Source: Oscillatoria nigro-viridis PCC 7112 (GTDB taxonomy: Bacteria; Cyanobacteriota; Cyanobacteriia; Cyanobacteriales; Microcoleaceae). Taken from it: a DNA stretch of 64,000 bases. The notes beneath the pieces are model-generated. The model was not told the DNA's origin. It saw only the letters and a program-made list of their open reading frames with translations, and did no database searches. Location: assembly GCF_000317475.1 (NCBI RefSeq), contig NC_019729.1, positions 7,227,445 to 7,291,444 of the forward strand. The letters run 5' to 3'. Below are positions 1 through 8,456 of this stretch, one piece after another. The position numbers and the translations under genes are program-made. How positions within the stretch are numbered: the first letter of the stretch is position 1; each line of letters begins with the position of its first letter.

Positions 1-248
1 ACACCCAGAAGTATGTACAGCCCTACAAAACTTATATCCAATCGTTTTGACTCAGCGTACATCCAAGTGCTTCCTGCTACAGTTGCGATCGACAAATCTA
101 AACTTACCGATTTCGCAGCAAGATTAGCCGAACTCTCGTTTACAAAGTCGAGCAAGCCAGCATTGCTAAAAAACTGCAAGTTATAGTACCAAGGCAGTAC
201 AAGCCCCAGAATTGCTAGGATGAGATAAATGATTCGCTTAACGCTCAT
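1..248 (-). CDS. DUF2834-like small membrane protein (C-terminus beyond window)
   Basis: An ATG at 248 opens a frame that stays open to the window edge (82 codons seen). The product begins MSVKRIIYLILAILGLVLP and continues with a WYYN motif, one hydrophobic helix, a loop and the start of a second helix. This resembles the DUF2834 family of small cyanobacterial membrane proteins, whose function is unknown. It lies 57 bp after the stop of the RDD/pentapeptide gene in the same direction, so the two could be co-transcribed. The 3' end is cut off, so length and topology cannot be judged. The family call is from motif recall and is moderately sure. Confidence 0.7.
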   Translation of the reverse strand, partial: MSVKRIIYLILAILGLVLPWYYNLQFFSNAGLLDFVNESSANLAAKSVSLDLSIATVAGSTWMYAESKRLDISFVGLYILLG

Positions 249-305
249 AATTATCATACCTGTTCGTCGATCGACTGTATTAGCCTACTCGTTAACAACC
301 AATCC

Positions 306-2438
306 TTACTTCTTCTGCGGGCACTTCGGATGAATCCCGCCCTGCAAACAAATGTAAGCAATTTGACTTTTATCTAAATTCTTAGCCTCCGCAAAATCAA
401 TTCCTAGGAATCGACCGGATTTACTACCAGTCGGACTTTGAATAAATTGATCCGAAGCTGTTTTCCCCAGAAACACAGCGCCTTTAAAATTCGCTCCCGC
501 TAAATTCGCGCCCCTAAAATCAACCGAACTCACCTCCGCATTCCGAAAATTCGCATCTTGCAACCGAGCATCTTTTAAATTCACGTTGGCGAGTTTAGTC
601 GAACTAAAATCGGCATTTTGTAAGTTGGCGCCGCTCAAATCAGCACCGGACAAATCAGCACCTTGCCATTCCGATTTAGACAAATTTGTCAAGGACAACT
701 GAGCGCCTTGAGCCTTCACTTTGGCCAAACGCGCACCTGACAAATCCGCTCCTGACAAATTCGCGCTTCCTATATCGGCTCCGGTAAAAATTGCATTTTT
801 TAACAGTGCTTCCTGTAAATTTGCTCCAATTAAAATAGCACTGCTGAAATTAGCTGAATTCAAATTGCTGTTTGACAAATTAGCTTTGTTCATGACAGCG
901 CGCACAAAATTAGTCCGGTTCATTACAGCACTGTTCAAAGACGCCCCAGTCAAATTTACTCCTTCCAAATTAGCGCCGCTCAAGTCAGAAATCCAATCGT
1001 CAAATGTACCCGGACGCCTGTCTTCGCCGGTGCCGTAAAAGCGAGATCCCTGCAAGCTGGCATTGGTTAAATTGGCATTTCTCAGCTTAATTCCCGACAA
1101 GTCAACTTTGTTTAATACTAAAGTAAACTGAGACGGGCCGGCAGGACTTTGAGCTAAATCCGTGCGGCTGAGATCCGCGCCGTTGAGTTGGCTGCTATAC
1201 ACTGTGAGAATTTTGCCGATCGCCCTTTGTACTGTTCGCTGTCGGGCGGCCGCTAACTCGCGTTCCGGGGCCTTGCCGCCAAACCGCAGGGAATCGAGGT
1301 CGTTGCTGAGGGCCTGATTCAACCGCTGCAACTCAGGCAAAGCTTTCGGCCCGCTACTGACTAAAGCTTGCTGGATCGCGTCCAGCATGGCGCGGTTGTC
1401 TTCTTGAGCGAGCAAATCCGCTAGCAGGGGTACGGCGCGGGAGTCTTCCACCGCCCCCAAAGCCAAAATGGCCGATCGCCTGCCCGATGCCCCGCTAGCC
1501 GATGTGGGAGACAATTTGCTGACTAAAGCCACAAATAATTCGTCGTTCCGCTGCCGGGAATCCCGCATATTTGCTTGACTTTGAGTGTAGATGAGAGTGC
1601 CGACAAACAAAGTTAAAATCAATCCCGCGCTGCCGACGGTAACTATCACTAAAGTTGTGCCCGGGTGTTGGCGCATCCAATTCCACAAACTGGCATTTGC
1701 TTTCAGGCTGCTTTGTGGAGTCACAACCAAAGCCGCAATCTGCGCGTCTTCCTCAGTCCAATCTGGAGTCTTGACAGGATTGTCAGACAGTTGATTCGAT
1801 CGAGCGTTGACCACCAAAGTATTCGCGAGGCGATCGTGTCCGGATTGCCGTTTGTAGCGCCATGCAAAAGCGCCGTCTGCGAGCACTGCCAAGCCGCTGA
1901 GCCCCCCTAAAATCAGCAAATCCGGAAACGCACCGCTCAAGCGCCAAATGCCGTAAGCGACGCCCAGAGGCACTCCCCAACGCCCCAAACTTTCGCGAAT
2001 TAGCACTTGCCCAAAACCCGGAGGAGTACCCGACGCTGTGACAACTTTGACCCCGAACCAGCGTTTGGGGAGAGTTTGACCGGTTCTGGCGAGCAAAAAC
2101 AGTTGCCACCCCGCTAAAACTGCCGGTGCCAGCAGCGCCCCTGACCAGAATAGATTAGTTAGGGGTGCGACTCTGGGGCTGCGATCGCGCACGGGTATGC
2201 CCAAAGTGCGGGCGACGGTTTCGGATGCTGCTGCTACTGAGGAATTGAGCGGCACGGTTTGAGTTTCCTTGTTAACCAATGCCCCGATACTGAAGGGAAC
2301 GAGGGCGCTGGCCGCTATTAAGGAAATTTCCACTGCCCAAGCGCCGCACCTGCGAACCAGCAGTGGCATTTGCTTGGATTGTGTTTGCCAAGACGGATCG
2401 GGTTGATTGATGCCGCTGGGCGCGGTGGGGTTAGCCAT
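306..2438 (-). CDS. RDD domain membrane protein with HEAT-like segment and pentapeptide repeats
   Basis: The 710-residue product has three parts. Residues ~25-215 form an RDD-type membrane domain with several hydrophobic helices and the conserved GQTLPKRWFGVKVV stretch. A further membrane segment lies at ~258-283. It is followed by a short HEAT-like helical region (~310-390) and a long right-handed pentapeptide-repeat region (~415-690) built on A(N/D)LSG-type units. Pentapeptide repeats form a beta-helix; RDD domains sit in membranes, some as ion or solute transporters. The order suggests a membrane anchor carrying a beta-helix scaffold, but no reaction can be assigned. It starts 15 bp after the stop of the 108-residue membrane protein upstream, so they probably form an operon. 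Confidence 0.85.
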   Translation of the reverse strand: MANPTAPSGINQPDPSWQTQSKQMPLLVRRCGAWAVEISLIAASALVPFSIGALVNKETQTVPLNSSVAAASETVARTLGIPVRDRSPRVAPLTNLFWSGALLAPAVLAGWQLFLLARTGQTLPKRWFGVKVVTASGTPPGFGQVLIRESLGRWGVPLGVAYGIWRLSGAFPDLLILGGLSGLAVLADGAFAWRYKRQSGHDRLANTLVVNARSNQLSDNPVKTPDWTEEDAQIAALVVTPQSSLKANASLWNWMRQHPGTTLVIVTVGSAGLILTLFVGTLIYTQSQANMRDSRQRNDELFVALVSKLSPTSASGASGRRSAILALGAVEDSRAVPLLADLLAQEDNRAMLDAIQQALVSSGPKALPELQRLNQALSNDLDSLRFGGKAPERELAAARQRTVQRAIGKILTVYSSQLNGADLSRTDLAQSPAGPSQFTLVLNKVDLSGIKLRNANLTNASLQGSRFYGTGEDRRPGTFDDWISDLSGANLEGVNLTGASLNSAVMNRTNFVRAVMNKANLSNSNLNSANFSSAILIGANLQEALLKNAIFTGADIGSANLSGADLSGARLAKVKAQGAQLSLTNLSKSEWQGADLSGADLSGANLQNADFSSTKLANVNLKDARLQDANFRNAEVSSVDFRGANLAGANFKGAVFLGKTASDQFIQSPTGSKSGRFLGIDFAEAKNLDKSQIAYICLQGGIHPKCPQKK

Positions 2439-2453
2439 ATTTAGAAATTCCTA

Positions 2454-2780
2454 TTATTTGTCGTTAGTATTTGAGGACTGGGGGGCAATTGCCAATTTAT
2501 ACGCTATGTAGATTAGCACTCCGAGAACGGCAAGAGTCATCAGCGCTGAAATTAGCTGTACGATGCTATTGAAGACTGTCAGGACAATTATGGCTGCGAC
2601 GGCAAAGGCTGCCACCTGCCCCGGTTTGGGGAGTCTTTGAAACTTGTCCAGTAATTGATTGTATAAGGTTCCGACGGCTTGATAGCTGTCTGAATTTTGT
2701 GTGATGAGTGGCGATCGTTCTACTTTAGCTTTTAGTTCTCCGAACGCTTGCTGCCAATTGAAGTTATTTTGAGGATTCAT
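2454..2780 (-). CDS. small conserved membrane protein
   Basis: This 108-residue protein has a soluble N-terminal half (~1-50) with helix-forming residues and two closely spaced hydrophobic segments (~55-75 and ~77-97), followed by a short polar tail. I do not recognise a named family; similar small proteins are usually listed as hypothetical in cyanobacteria. It is followed after 15 bp by the RDD/pentapeptide gene, which suggests that the two proteins are made together and may meet in the membrane. The function is unknown. Confidence 0.7.
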   Translation of the reverse strand: MNPQNNFNWQQAFGELKAKVERSPLITQNSDSYQAVGTLYNQLLDKFQRLPKPGQVAAFAVAAIIVLTVFNSIVQLISALMTLAVLGVLIYIAYKLAIAPQSSNTNDK

Positions 2781-2877
2781 AAAAAAATTCGGAAGTTATT
2801 TTAGATTAATGTGTTTGGAACCGCCATTATCCCCTACCGTCAAAGAACTATAACCAAATGCCATTGTGTGAGGAAAC

Positions 2878-3327
2878 ATGAAGATCCATTATCCGGGCGA
2901 TCGCGGCCAACTGTGGTTTAGCCCGATCGTGACCCTAGCCTTGGCAATGATTTTAGCGGATGCCGGTGCCCTTCGGAGCCAACCGCTACAAATTGCTCCG
3001 GGATTTCCCGAACCGCTGGGAGTTTCAGGAGTTTCCGGCGGCCCGAACAATAGCGGCGACTGCGGTTTTGTCTCCCAAGCACCGAACCACGTCATCGAAG
3101 TAACGCAGGATTTGCCTTACTGGCGGATTGCAGTACAAACCTCTGGAGCTCCGAGTTTGATGATTCAGGGGCCGAGGGGGCGTTTCTGCGTGCTGCCGGC
3201 GAATGCTGCTGCGGGGAATGTAGAATTTTCCGGTTATGGGGACAAGGGGACTTATGTTATTTTTGTGGGCGATCGAGCTCAAGGTCAACACCCTTACTCT
3301 CTCTCTATTTCCCAAAAGCGAAATTAA
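2878..3327 (+). CDS. secreted hypothetical protein
   Basis: The 149-residue product has a hydrophobic segment at residues ~16-30 (IVTLALAMILADAGALRSQP) that fits a signal peptide, preceded by a basic, hydrophilic stretch. The mature part has two cysteines (DCGF and RFCVLP) that could form a disulfide bond, and ends in beta-strand-like sequence with GDKGTYVIFVGDR. It is divergent from the upstream minus-strand operon, with about 100 bp between the start codons. I do not recognise a family and assign no function beyond likely export. Confidence 0.65.
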   Translation: MKIHYPGDRGQLWFSPIVTLALAMILADAGALRSQPLQIAPGFPEPLGVSGVSGGPNNSGDCGFVSQAPNHVIEVTQDLPYWRIAVQTSGAPSLMIQGPRGRFCVLPANAAAGNVEFSGYGDKGTYVIFVGDRAQGQHPYSLSISQKRN

Positions 3328-3361
3328 AAATACAGCGGAATTAGGAGGCTTGCTGTCAATC

Positions 3362-3386
3362 GATTTTAGATTTTAGATTTTAGATT
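3362..3386. repeat. heptamer tandem repeat (GATTTTA)n
   Basis: About 3.5 copies of the 7-bp unit GATTTTA lie just after the secreted protein gene. The same unit recurs near 6752, 7502, 32084 and 63104. Heptameric short tandem repeats (STRR) are known in cyanobacteria. Confidence 0.85.
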
Positions 3387-3514
3387 AAAGAATTGAAGCA
3401 TTCACCCCACGGATAAATTCGGGGGGCAATTTTCATCGGATACACGTTGTTGATTTCTCCGTCCTGAGTCTGCTTTCGGAATGAATCCGGGGGCTTGTAT
3501 CCTGGATGATTGCG

Positions 3515-3560
3515 GTCAGAAAATGGCTTTTTGGCGATCGTAAATCAGCCATTTTCTGAC
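3515..3560. other. inverted repeat, 14-bp stem
   Basis: GTCAGAAAATGGCT at 3515-3528 pairs perfectly with AGCCATTTTCTGAC at 3547-3560 around an 18-nt loop. It lies between the end of the plus-strand secreted gene and the end of the minus-strand Uma2 gene, so it could end transcription from either side. No clear T-tract follows the stem. Confidence 0.55.
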
Positions 3561-3588
3561 AGCAAGTGCGGGGAATAGGGATTTCATA

Positions 3589-4236
3589 TCAATTTTGTAT
3601 TTGGTTTTTCACCCACTGGCGAAACAATCTGAGAGTTTGACTCGTACCCGCTGTTTGACTTTGTTCGCAATATTGAGAAATAGCTGCAATAATTGGCAGA
3701 TTGGGAAAGGTCGGACTAATTTCAGATTCAACATATTTCCCATCTTGAAGCACATTAATCTGAAGCTTGTTATTTTCATAGCGCCAGATTTCAGGTACTC
3801 CCAGAGCTTCGTAAGCGTCCAGTTGAGTTTGGGAAGTTAGATCCACTTCAATTGCTAAGTCAGGCGGCGGATCGACAGTTAAGTCGATCCGCTTTTTGCC
3901 AATCATTAGAGCATAATTCTGAATGTAAAAACATTCATCAGGTTCAATTCCTTGTAACATACTTTTTCGCTTGAAAGTGGTCGAACCAAATGGTTCAAAT
4001 TCGATTTCTAGTTCCTCAAACAAAATTTTCACTAAATAGCCAATAATGATTTTAGCTTTCTCATGTTCTGGTAGTGGCATCCTAATCTCCAAAGTTCCTT
4101 GACTGTAAGCTATTCTAGAGCCACGGTGTTCTCCCAACTCTTCTAAAATTGCTTCAAATTCCTGCCAGTTGACATCATTTAACAGCACTCTATGTCCTGG
4201 GGGTACACTGATTTGCCTTAATTGCAGCGTTACCAT
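3589..4236 (-). CDS. Uma2 family (DUF820) protein
   Basis: The 215-residue product has the Uma2/DUF820 layout. It has an N-terminal WQEFEAILEELGEHRG region, the EIRMPLPEHE motif, and a central D-x-A-I-E-V-D core (PPPDLAIEVDLTSQTQLD) followed by YEALGVPEIWRY. These carry the acidic residues expected of a PD-(D/E)XK nuclease-like fold. Uma2 proteins are expanded in filamentous cyanobacteria; they are annotated as putative endonucleases but their role is not established. It directly follows a second Uma2 gene with only 17 bp between them, and the two share little sequence, so they are old paralogues rather than a recent duplication. Confidence 0.88.
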   Translation of the reverse strand: MVTLQLRQISVPPGHRVLLNDVNWQEFEAILEELGEHRGSRIAYSQGTLEIRMPLPEHEKAKIIIGYLVKILFEELEIEFEPFGSTTFKRKSMLQGIEPDECFYIQNYALMIGKKRIDLTVDPPPDLAIEVDLTSQTQLDAYEALGVPEIWRYENNKLQINVLQDGKYVESEISPTFPNLPIIAAISQYCEQSQTAGTSQTLRLFRQWVKNQIQN

Positions 4237-4253
4237 TTCAACCTCCGATTTAT

Positions 4254-4880
4254 TTAAGTTATAGAGCTAAAAACCTGCTCAACAGTCAGATTCAGTTCTC
4301 CGAAGGCAGACGAAATAATCGTATCGCCCTCTCGGAACTGGCTAACCTGGTACTCCCCATCAACCAACTGGTAAATAGAGACAGTAGGTTGTTTCGGATT
4401 ACCGATGAACCGCCGGCCGCCCAAAGCAGCATAGTCAACAACCCAGTATTCCGGGATACCCAATCTTTCATACTCAGCCACTTTTACTAGGTAATCATCT
4501 TGCCAGTTAGTGCTAACTACTTCGACAACAAGCTTGACAGAGCTACCTTGAGAAATAACTGATGATTTTTTCCAGAGTGGCTCTGAAATTAAGGCTGTTT
4601 TGTCTAAGACTATGAGATCGGGCTGGTAGCCCGTGGTTGTTTCTGGAGGTCTGACAAAATAAGTTGACGGTGTTACATAAGGAAGATTTAAACGGTCAAT
4701 TTCTACGTTAATTTTTCTGAGGAGAAAACCTGTAACTTCCTCACGATCGCCATTTGGGTTCATCTCAACTATTACTCCATTGCGTAGCTCGAAACGTCCT
4801 TTTCCATCTGGATACCCTTCTAAAAATTCTTCAAATGTTATCGATTTGATTGTGGTTTGAATCATGAATATTTCTCCCAT
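4254..4880 (-). CDS. Uma2 family (DUF820) protein
   Basis: This 208-residue Uma2/DUF820 protein has the FEEFLEGYPDGKGRFELRNG N-terminal motif, the PDLIVLD strand (~105-111), the V-V-E-V-V-S motif and YERLGIPEYWVVDY. These are the usual core elements of the PD-(D/E)XK-like fold. It is the upstream member of a tandem pair. The frame allows a start at 4880 (MGEIFMIQTT) or at the second Met (4865). The stretch upstream of the second Met contains a GGAG-like element, so 4865 is plausible. Its role is unknown, as for the family. Confidence 0.87.
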   Translation of the reverse strand: MGEIFMIQTTIKSITFEEFLEGYPDGKGRFELRNGVIVEMNPNGDREEVTGFLLRKINVEIDRLNLPYVTPSTYFVRPPETTTGYQPDLIVLDKTALISEPLWKKSSVISQGSSVKLVVEVVSTNWQDDYLVKVAEYERLGIPEYWVVDYAALGGRRFIGNPKQPTVSIYQLVDGEYQVSQFREGDTIISSAFGELNLTVEQVFSSIT

Positions 4881-5252
4881 TATATAAGAATTAATACTTG
4901 TTAGTGAGAACGGTCGCCCTCAAATAGAGTGAGGATAGGACTAAAGTCCTTACTACAAACAACTTTTTTGATGGTAATTAATAGAACATGATATCAATAG
5001 TCCGGACTGTTTTTAGATCTAGCGTCTGAAACCATTGATTTTCCGTTGGTAGCGAACTTGCCGCAGATCCTTGAAACCCTTATTCTACAATTGGCAATCA
5101 AAAACTGTCCGAAGTATTGGATATCACAGATTAATTAGGTAGGTAACAGGACTTAGGCCCAGCCTCAATATATATGTTTTGTAGGGGCAAACCCCCCGTG
5201 GTTGCCCCCATACCTGGGATGACTGCGTAAGTCAGATGTCATAATGTCAGCT

Positions 5253-5285
5253 AGAACCCCGGCTTATTGAACAAGTCGGGGTTCT
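5253..5285 (-). terminator. likely terminator hairpin after the photolyase gene
   Basis: AGAACCCCG (5253-5261) pairs with CGGGGTTCT (5277-5285), 11 bp past the photolyase stop codon. There is no strong T-run, so it may instead be a repeat. The rest of 4881-5252 holds a small AGGACTTTAGTCCT-type palindrome near 4933 and no gene that I can support. Confidence 0.5.
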
Positions 5286-5296
5286 GAGTGTGAGGT

Positions 5297-6751
5297 TTAA
5301 TTTTTTTGCTGCGCGTACAGTTCCTTAAACTTGCGCTGCTGCTCGTTGTGATCTACGATCGGAGAGGGATAATGAAGAAGTCGGCGTTCTAAAGACGAAA
5401 TATTTCCTGTTAGCAAAACTTTAGTATCAACGCGGCGCAATTCTGGAACCCAGTGCCGAATATATTCCCCCTCCGGGTCAAATTTCTGAGCTTGACTTCC
5501 CGGATTGAATATTCGCAAAGGTTTCGGGTCCATGCCGCTCGATGCGCTCCACTGCCAGCCGCCGTTGTTAGCAGAAAGGTCGCCATCTATCAATTTTTGC
5601 ATGAAGTATTTTTCGCCCCACTGCCAGTTAATCATTAAGTCTTTGGTGAGGAAACTGGCGACTATCATGCGGCAGCGATTGTGCATCCAACCTGTCTGAT
5701 TTAACTGCCGCATTGCCGCATCAATAATAGGATAGCCAGTTTTGCCCCGACACCAAGCTTGAAAAAGCTTTTCATCGTTCTCCCAGGGAAAGTCTTTGAA
5801 TGCTTGACGGTAGGGGCCGTCTGCTAATTCTGGGAAGTTATACATGGCGTGTTGGTAAAATTCCCGCCACGCTATTTCCTGTTGCCAAGTGCGGATGCTT
5901 GTGCACGCTTCTTCGCTGCGGCAAGTGTCCATTACTATCTGGGTAGCTTGCCAAACAGTGCGGATGCCTATTGCACCAAATTTGAGGGCTGCGCTGAGTT
6001 GGGATGTGCCGTTAATGGCGGGGAAATTGCGCTGTCCTTGATATTCGTAAATTGCCCGATCGCAAAATTCTTCTAATTTTTGTTGCGCTGCATCTTCTCC
6101 GGGTTCTATTACTAATGGATTTTCCCAAATAAATCCCAAACTCAAGGCTGTTGGCACTGTTTCCATTGCACCTGCTTGGTTGGCGATTGCTTGTTCTTCG
6201 GCGGTTAATCCGGTCATTAATTCCAGATAAGTTATCGGCAGTGTCTCTACTGGTTGGGCTTTGGGTTTACTGTTCCATTTTTTCCAAAATGGTGTATAAA
6301 CTGTGTAGGGAGTCCCTGTACCGCTGCGAATTTCATCTGGGGCGTGCAGGACTTGATCCCAGAAATTTTGAACTTGAATTCCTGCTTGTTGGAGGGCGTT
6401 TGATACGGATCGATCGCGCTGTTTTGCGTAGGGTTCTACATCCCAGTTCCAAAATACTGCTTGAGCATTTATAGCTGTTGCTAATTTCGGTATTCCTAGG
6501 ATCGGGTCATCTTGAATTATCAGCAATTGGCTGCCTGCTTCCCTGTAACGCGAGGAGAGTTTTTGCAAGCAGCCGATCATGTATGTGACTCTTGCTGGCG
6601 CTACGTCATCGCGATTTAGGATATTGCGATCGAGACAAAAAATTCCGACAACTTTCGGGCTTTGCTGGCGCGCTGCTGCCAGTCCGATGTTGTCAGAAAT
6701 ACGCAAGTCGCGGCGGTGCCAAAATAAAATTAGATTGGATATATCGGACAT
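5297..6751 (-). CDS. phr: deoxyribodipyrimidine photolyase (class I)
   Basis: The 484-residue product is a full-length class I CPD photolyase, a light-driven enzyme that splits UV-made pyrimidine dimers using FADH-. The N-terminal antenna-binding Rossmann domain starts LILFWHRRDLRISDN. The FAD-binding C-terminal half shows WQEIAWREFYQHAMY, GYPIIDAAMRQLNQTGWMHN and the NNGGWQWSAS motif, then RIFNP. Cyanobacterial members usually carry an 8-HDF antenna, which I infer here rather than see. The gene stands alone between the Uma2 pair and the NUDIX gene. Cryptochrome-like relatives share the fold, but length and motifs favour a repair photolyase. Confidence 0.95.
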   Translation of the reverse strand: MSDISNLILFWHRRDLRISDNIGLAAARQQSPKVVGIFCLDRNILNRDDVAPARVTYMIGCLQKLSSRYREAGSQLLIIQDDPILGIPKLATAINAQAVFWNWDVEPYAKQRDRSVSNALQQAGIQVQNFWDQVLHAPDEIRSGTGTPYTVYTPFWKKWNSKPKAQPVETLPITYLELMTGLTAEEQAIANQAGAMETVPTALSLGFIWENPLVIEPGEDAAQQKLEEFCDRAIYEYQGQRNFPAINGTSQLSAALKFGAIGIRTVWQATQIVMDTCRSEEACTSIRTWQQEIAWREFYQHAMYNFPELADGPYRQAFKDFPWENDEKLFQAWCRGKTGYPIIDAAMRQLNQTGWMHNRCRMIVASFLTKDLMINWQWGEKYFMQKLIDGDLSANNGGWQWSASSGMDPKPLRIFNPGSQAQKFDPEGEYIRHWVPELRRVDTKVLLTGNISSLERRLLHYPSPIVDHNEQQRKFKELYAQQKN

Positions 6752-6787
6752 TCGATTTTAGATTTTAGATTTTAGATTTTAGATTTT
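6752..6787. repeat. heptamer tandem repeat (GATTTTA)n
   Basis: About five copies of the 7-bp unit GATTTTA begin directly at the photolyase start codon (upstream side), so the tract occupies the place where its ribosome binding site and promoter would be expected. Confidence 0.85.
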
Positions 6788-6811
6788 ACAGTCCTGGACA
6801 GATGCGGGGTC

Positions 6812-6878
6812 AACAACCCGGTTTCTAAGTTAAGATTTATCGGTTTGATGCACTATTTTTATAAGAAACCGGGTTGTT
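6812..6878 (-). terminator. inverted repeat with 15-bp arms after the NUDIX gene
   Basis: AACAACCCGGTTTCT (6812-6826) and AGAAACCGGGTTGTT (6864-6878) are perfect arms around a 37-nt loop. The structure lies 14 bp past the NUDIX stop. A related AAACCGGGTTTTT word occurs near 11718, so this may be a dispersed repeat serving as a terminator. Confidence 0.5.
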
Positions 6879-6892
6879 TTCGTCAGTCCTAT

Positions 6893-7441
6893 TTACATCA
6901 AAAAGGGACGTGCCAAGAAAAAGCTAGAAATAGATTTGGCATCGATGGGTTCCCCAGCTAAGATAGCTTTTTCTAATTCTTCCGGGGTGAATAAAACTGT
7001 CTCCATGTCTTCGTCATCGTCTTGTGCTGGCGGCTTTTCCAGTTTTTCCAAATCTTGGGCTAAGAAAGCATAAATGATTTCGTCGGAATAACCGGGCGCG
7101 AGAAAAAATTGCCCTAATTTCTGCCATTTTCCGGCGCGATATCCGGTTTCTTCTTCGATTTCGCGTTTGATAGTTTCGGCGGGATTTTCATTGATTTCTA
7201 CCGTACCAGCGGGAAATTCTAAAATTCGCCCTTTTGTGGCAAAGCGATATTGGCGTACCAAGACGACTTTACCTTCGGGTGTGACGGGAACTGCAAGTGC
7301 TCCGCCCGGGTGGCGAATACATTCCCACTCGCCTTCGGAACCGTTGGGAAGACGGAGGGTGGCTACGTCAAAATTAAATTTGCGCCCTTGGTAAAATAGG
7401 CGCTGTTTGAGGAGTTGGGGTAGTTCTTGACCGATCGACAT
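6893..7441 (-). CDS. NUDIX hydrolase, ADP-ribose pyrophosphatase-like
   Basis: The product has an intact NUDIX box in residues ~80-102 (GTVEINENPAETIKREIEEE, then TGY), fitting GX5EX7REUXEEXGU, so Mg2+-dependent hydrolysis of a nucleoside diphosphate linked to another group is expected. The region before the box (VVLVRQYRFATKGRILEFPA) resembles ADP-ribose and sugar-nucleotide pyrophosphatases. I place the start at the ATG at 7441 (MSIGQELPQ); a GTG at 7471 would add ten residues, and neither has a strong ribosome binding site. FolK lies upstream on the same strand, about 190 bp away with a heptamer repeat between. Confidence 0.88.
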   Translation of the reverse strand: MSIGQELPQLLKQRLFYQGRKFNFDVATLRLPNGSEGEWECIRHPGGALAVPVTPEGKVVLVRQYRFATKGRILEFPAGTVEINENPAETIKREIEEETGYRAGKWQKLGQFFLAPGYSDEIIYAFLAQDLEKLEKPPAQDDDEDMETVLFTPEELEKAILAGEPIDAKSISSFFLARPFLM

Positions 7442-7501
7442 AAGCGACAAGCGAATAATGTTAGCGTGCACCGATTTAAGACATCATAGGCGATCTCATA
7501 G

Positions 7502-7534
7502 GATTTTAGATTTTAGATTTTAGATTTTAGATTG
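7502..7534. repeat. heptamer tandem repeat (GATTTTA)n
   Basis: About 4.5 copies of GATTTTA lie between the NUDIX and folK genes, in the intergenic space upstream of the NUDIX start. Confidence 0.85.
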
Positions 7535-7628
7535 GGAATCACTGATGACTATCATACTTGGCAGCTTACCTAGGGTTGCATTTTTTTTGAACCTGGTACG
7601 ATCCGTGAATTTTGCTCAATATTTACAG

Positions 7629-8111
7629 TTACAATTTTTGCACTCCGGAACAATCTGCTGTTTGCAGCAGTTGGACGATCGCACTTTTCGTCACCGGATG
7701 CACCCAATCCGGAGCAATTTCTGCTAAAGGTACTAATACAAAAGCTCTTTCGGTCATCCGGGGATGAGGTAGAGTCAGTGTCGGAGTTTCTAGGATTAAA
7801 TTGTCGTACAGCAGCAAATCTAGGTCTAGGGTTCTTGGCCCCCATTTTTCTCTGCGAATTCGATTAAATTTTATTTCAATTTCTAATAAAGCTGCTAGCA
7901 ATTGTTCGGGTTCTAGTGCCACTTCTAGGATGGCGCAGGCGTTGATGTAATCGGGTTGCGGTGGCCCTACGGCGGCGGTTTGATACCAGCTTGAATGGGA
8001 TTTTACTGCGATTTCTGGGGTGTTGTTGAGGGTTGCGATCGCGCTAGAGAGTGTGGCGAGGGAGTCGCCTAAGTTGCTACCGAGGGCGATCGCGCATTTT
8101 GTTAATTTCAT
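7629..8111 (-). CDS. folK: 6-hydroxymethyl-7,8-dihydropterin pyrophosphokinase
   Basis: This enzyme transfers pyrophosphate from ATP to hydroxymethyl-dihydropterin in folate synthesis. The sequence shows the family motifs ALGSNLGD near the N-terminus, KWGPRTLDLDLLLYD in the middle and LPHPRMTERAFVLVPLAEI after it. I start it at the ATG at 8111 (MKLTKCAIALGSN), giving 160 residues, the usual length. A longer reading to 8189 would add 26 residues encoded by a GAAGAAG-type heptamer tract, which is not part of the conserved protein. No other folate gene is adjacent. Confidence 0.93.
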   Translation of the reverse strand: MKLTKCAIALGSNLGDSLATLSSAIATLNNTPEIAVKSHSSWYQTAAVGPPQPDYINACAILEVALEPEQLLAALLEIEIKFNRIRREKWGPRTLDLDLLLYDNLILETPTLTLPHPRMTERAFVLVPLAEIAPDWVHPVTKSAIVQLLQTADCSGVQKL

Positions 8112-8113
8112 AA

Positions 8114-8160
8114 AGAAGAAGGAAGAGGGAAGAAGGAAGAAGGAAGAGGGAAGAAGGAAG
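8114..8160. repeat. GAAGAAG/GAAGAGG heptamer tract at the folK start
   Basis: Six to seven purine-rich heptamers (GAAGAAG, GAAGAGG) begin 3 bp upstream of the folK ATG. On the coding strand this is a pyrimidine tract, so folK has no ordinary Shine-Dalgarno sequence there. Confidence 0.85.
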
Positions 8161-8380
8161 GCACGACACGGATTTTGACACGGATACACGGATTAATTAT
8201 CCAGCGTTCCTTTTGATGTTGAAAGAAGAAGGAAGAAGATTAACGCGGGGGCTGGTCGATCGATATCCTTTACTACCGACAAATATTTCGAGTAAAACCC
8301 GCCCCTAAAAGCCTAATTTTTGGTTGTAAATTGAGCCTACAGGACACTTTTTTAGGGAAATATGGTGACACAAAATATTA

Positions 8381-8421
8381 TTTTAATCAAATATTAACTT
8401 AGTGTTAAATTATATTAACTA
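8381..8421 (+). promoter_or_regulatory. possible Pho-box-like array upstream of the secreted protein gene
   Basis: TTTTAATC (8381), ATTAACTT (8393), GTTAAATT (8404) and ATTAACTA (8414) are spaced by about 10-12 bp. This resembles the tandem 8-mers of cyanobacterial Pho boxes. The region is AT-rich, so chance resemblance is possible. The rest of 8161-8380 holds simple repeats and nothing coding. Confidence 0.35.
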
Positions 8422-8456
8422 TGATTGACAAGTGTTAGTATTTAGTTTCAAACATA

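Noticed and set aside
721..1038. Plus-strand frame opposite the pentapeptide gene
   Set aside because: It is the shadow of the pentapeptide repeats, whose regular codons keep the opposite strand open. The same holds for 53767-54064.
8112..8189. Longer FolK with 26 extra N-terminal residues
   Set aside because: The added part is encoded by a heptamer repeat and has no match to the family; the ATG at 8111 gives the normal length.
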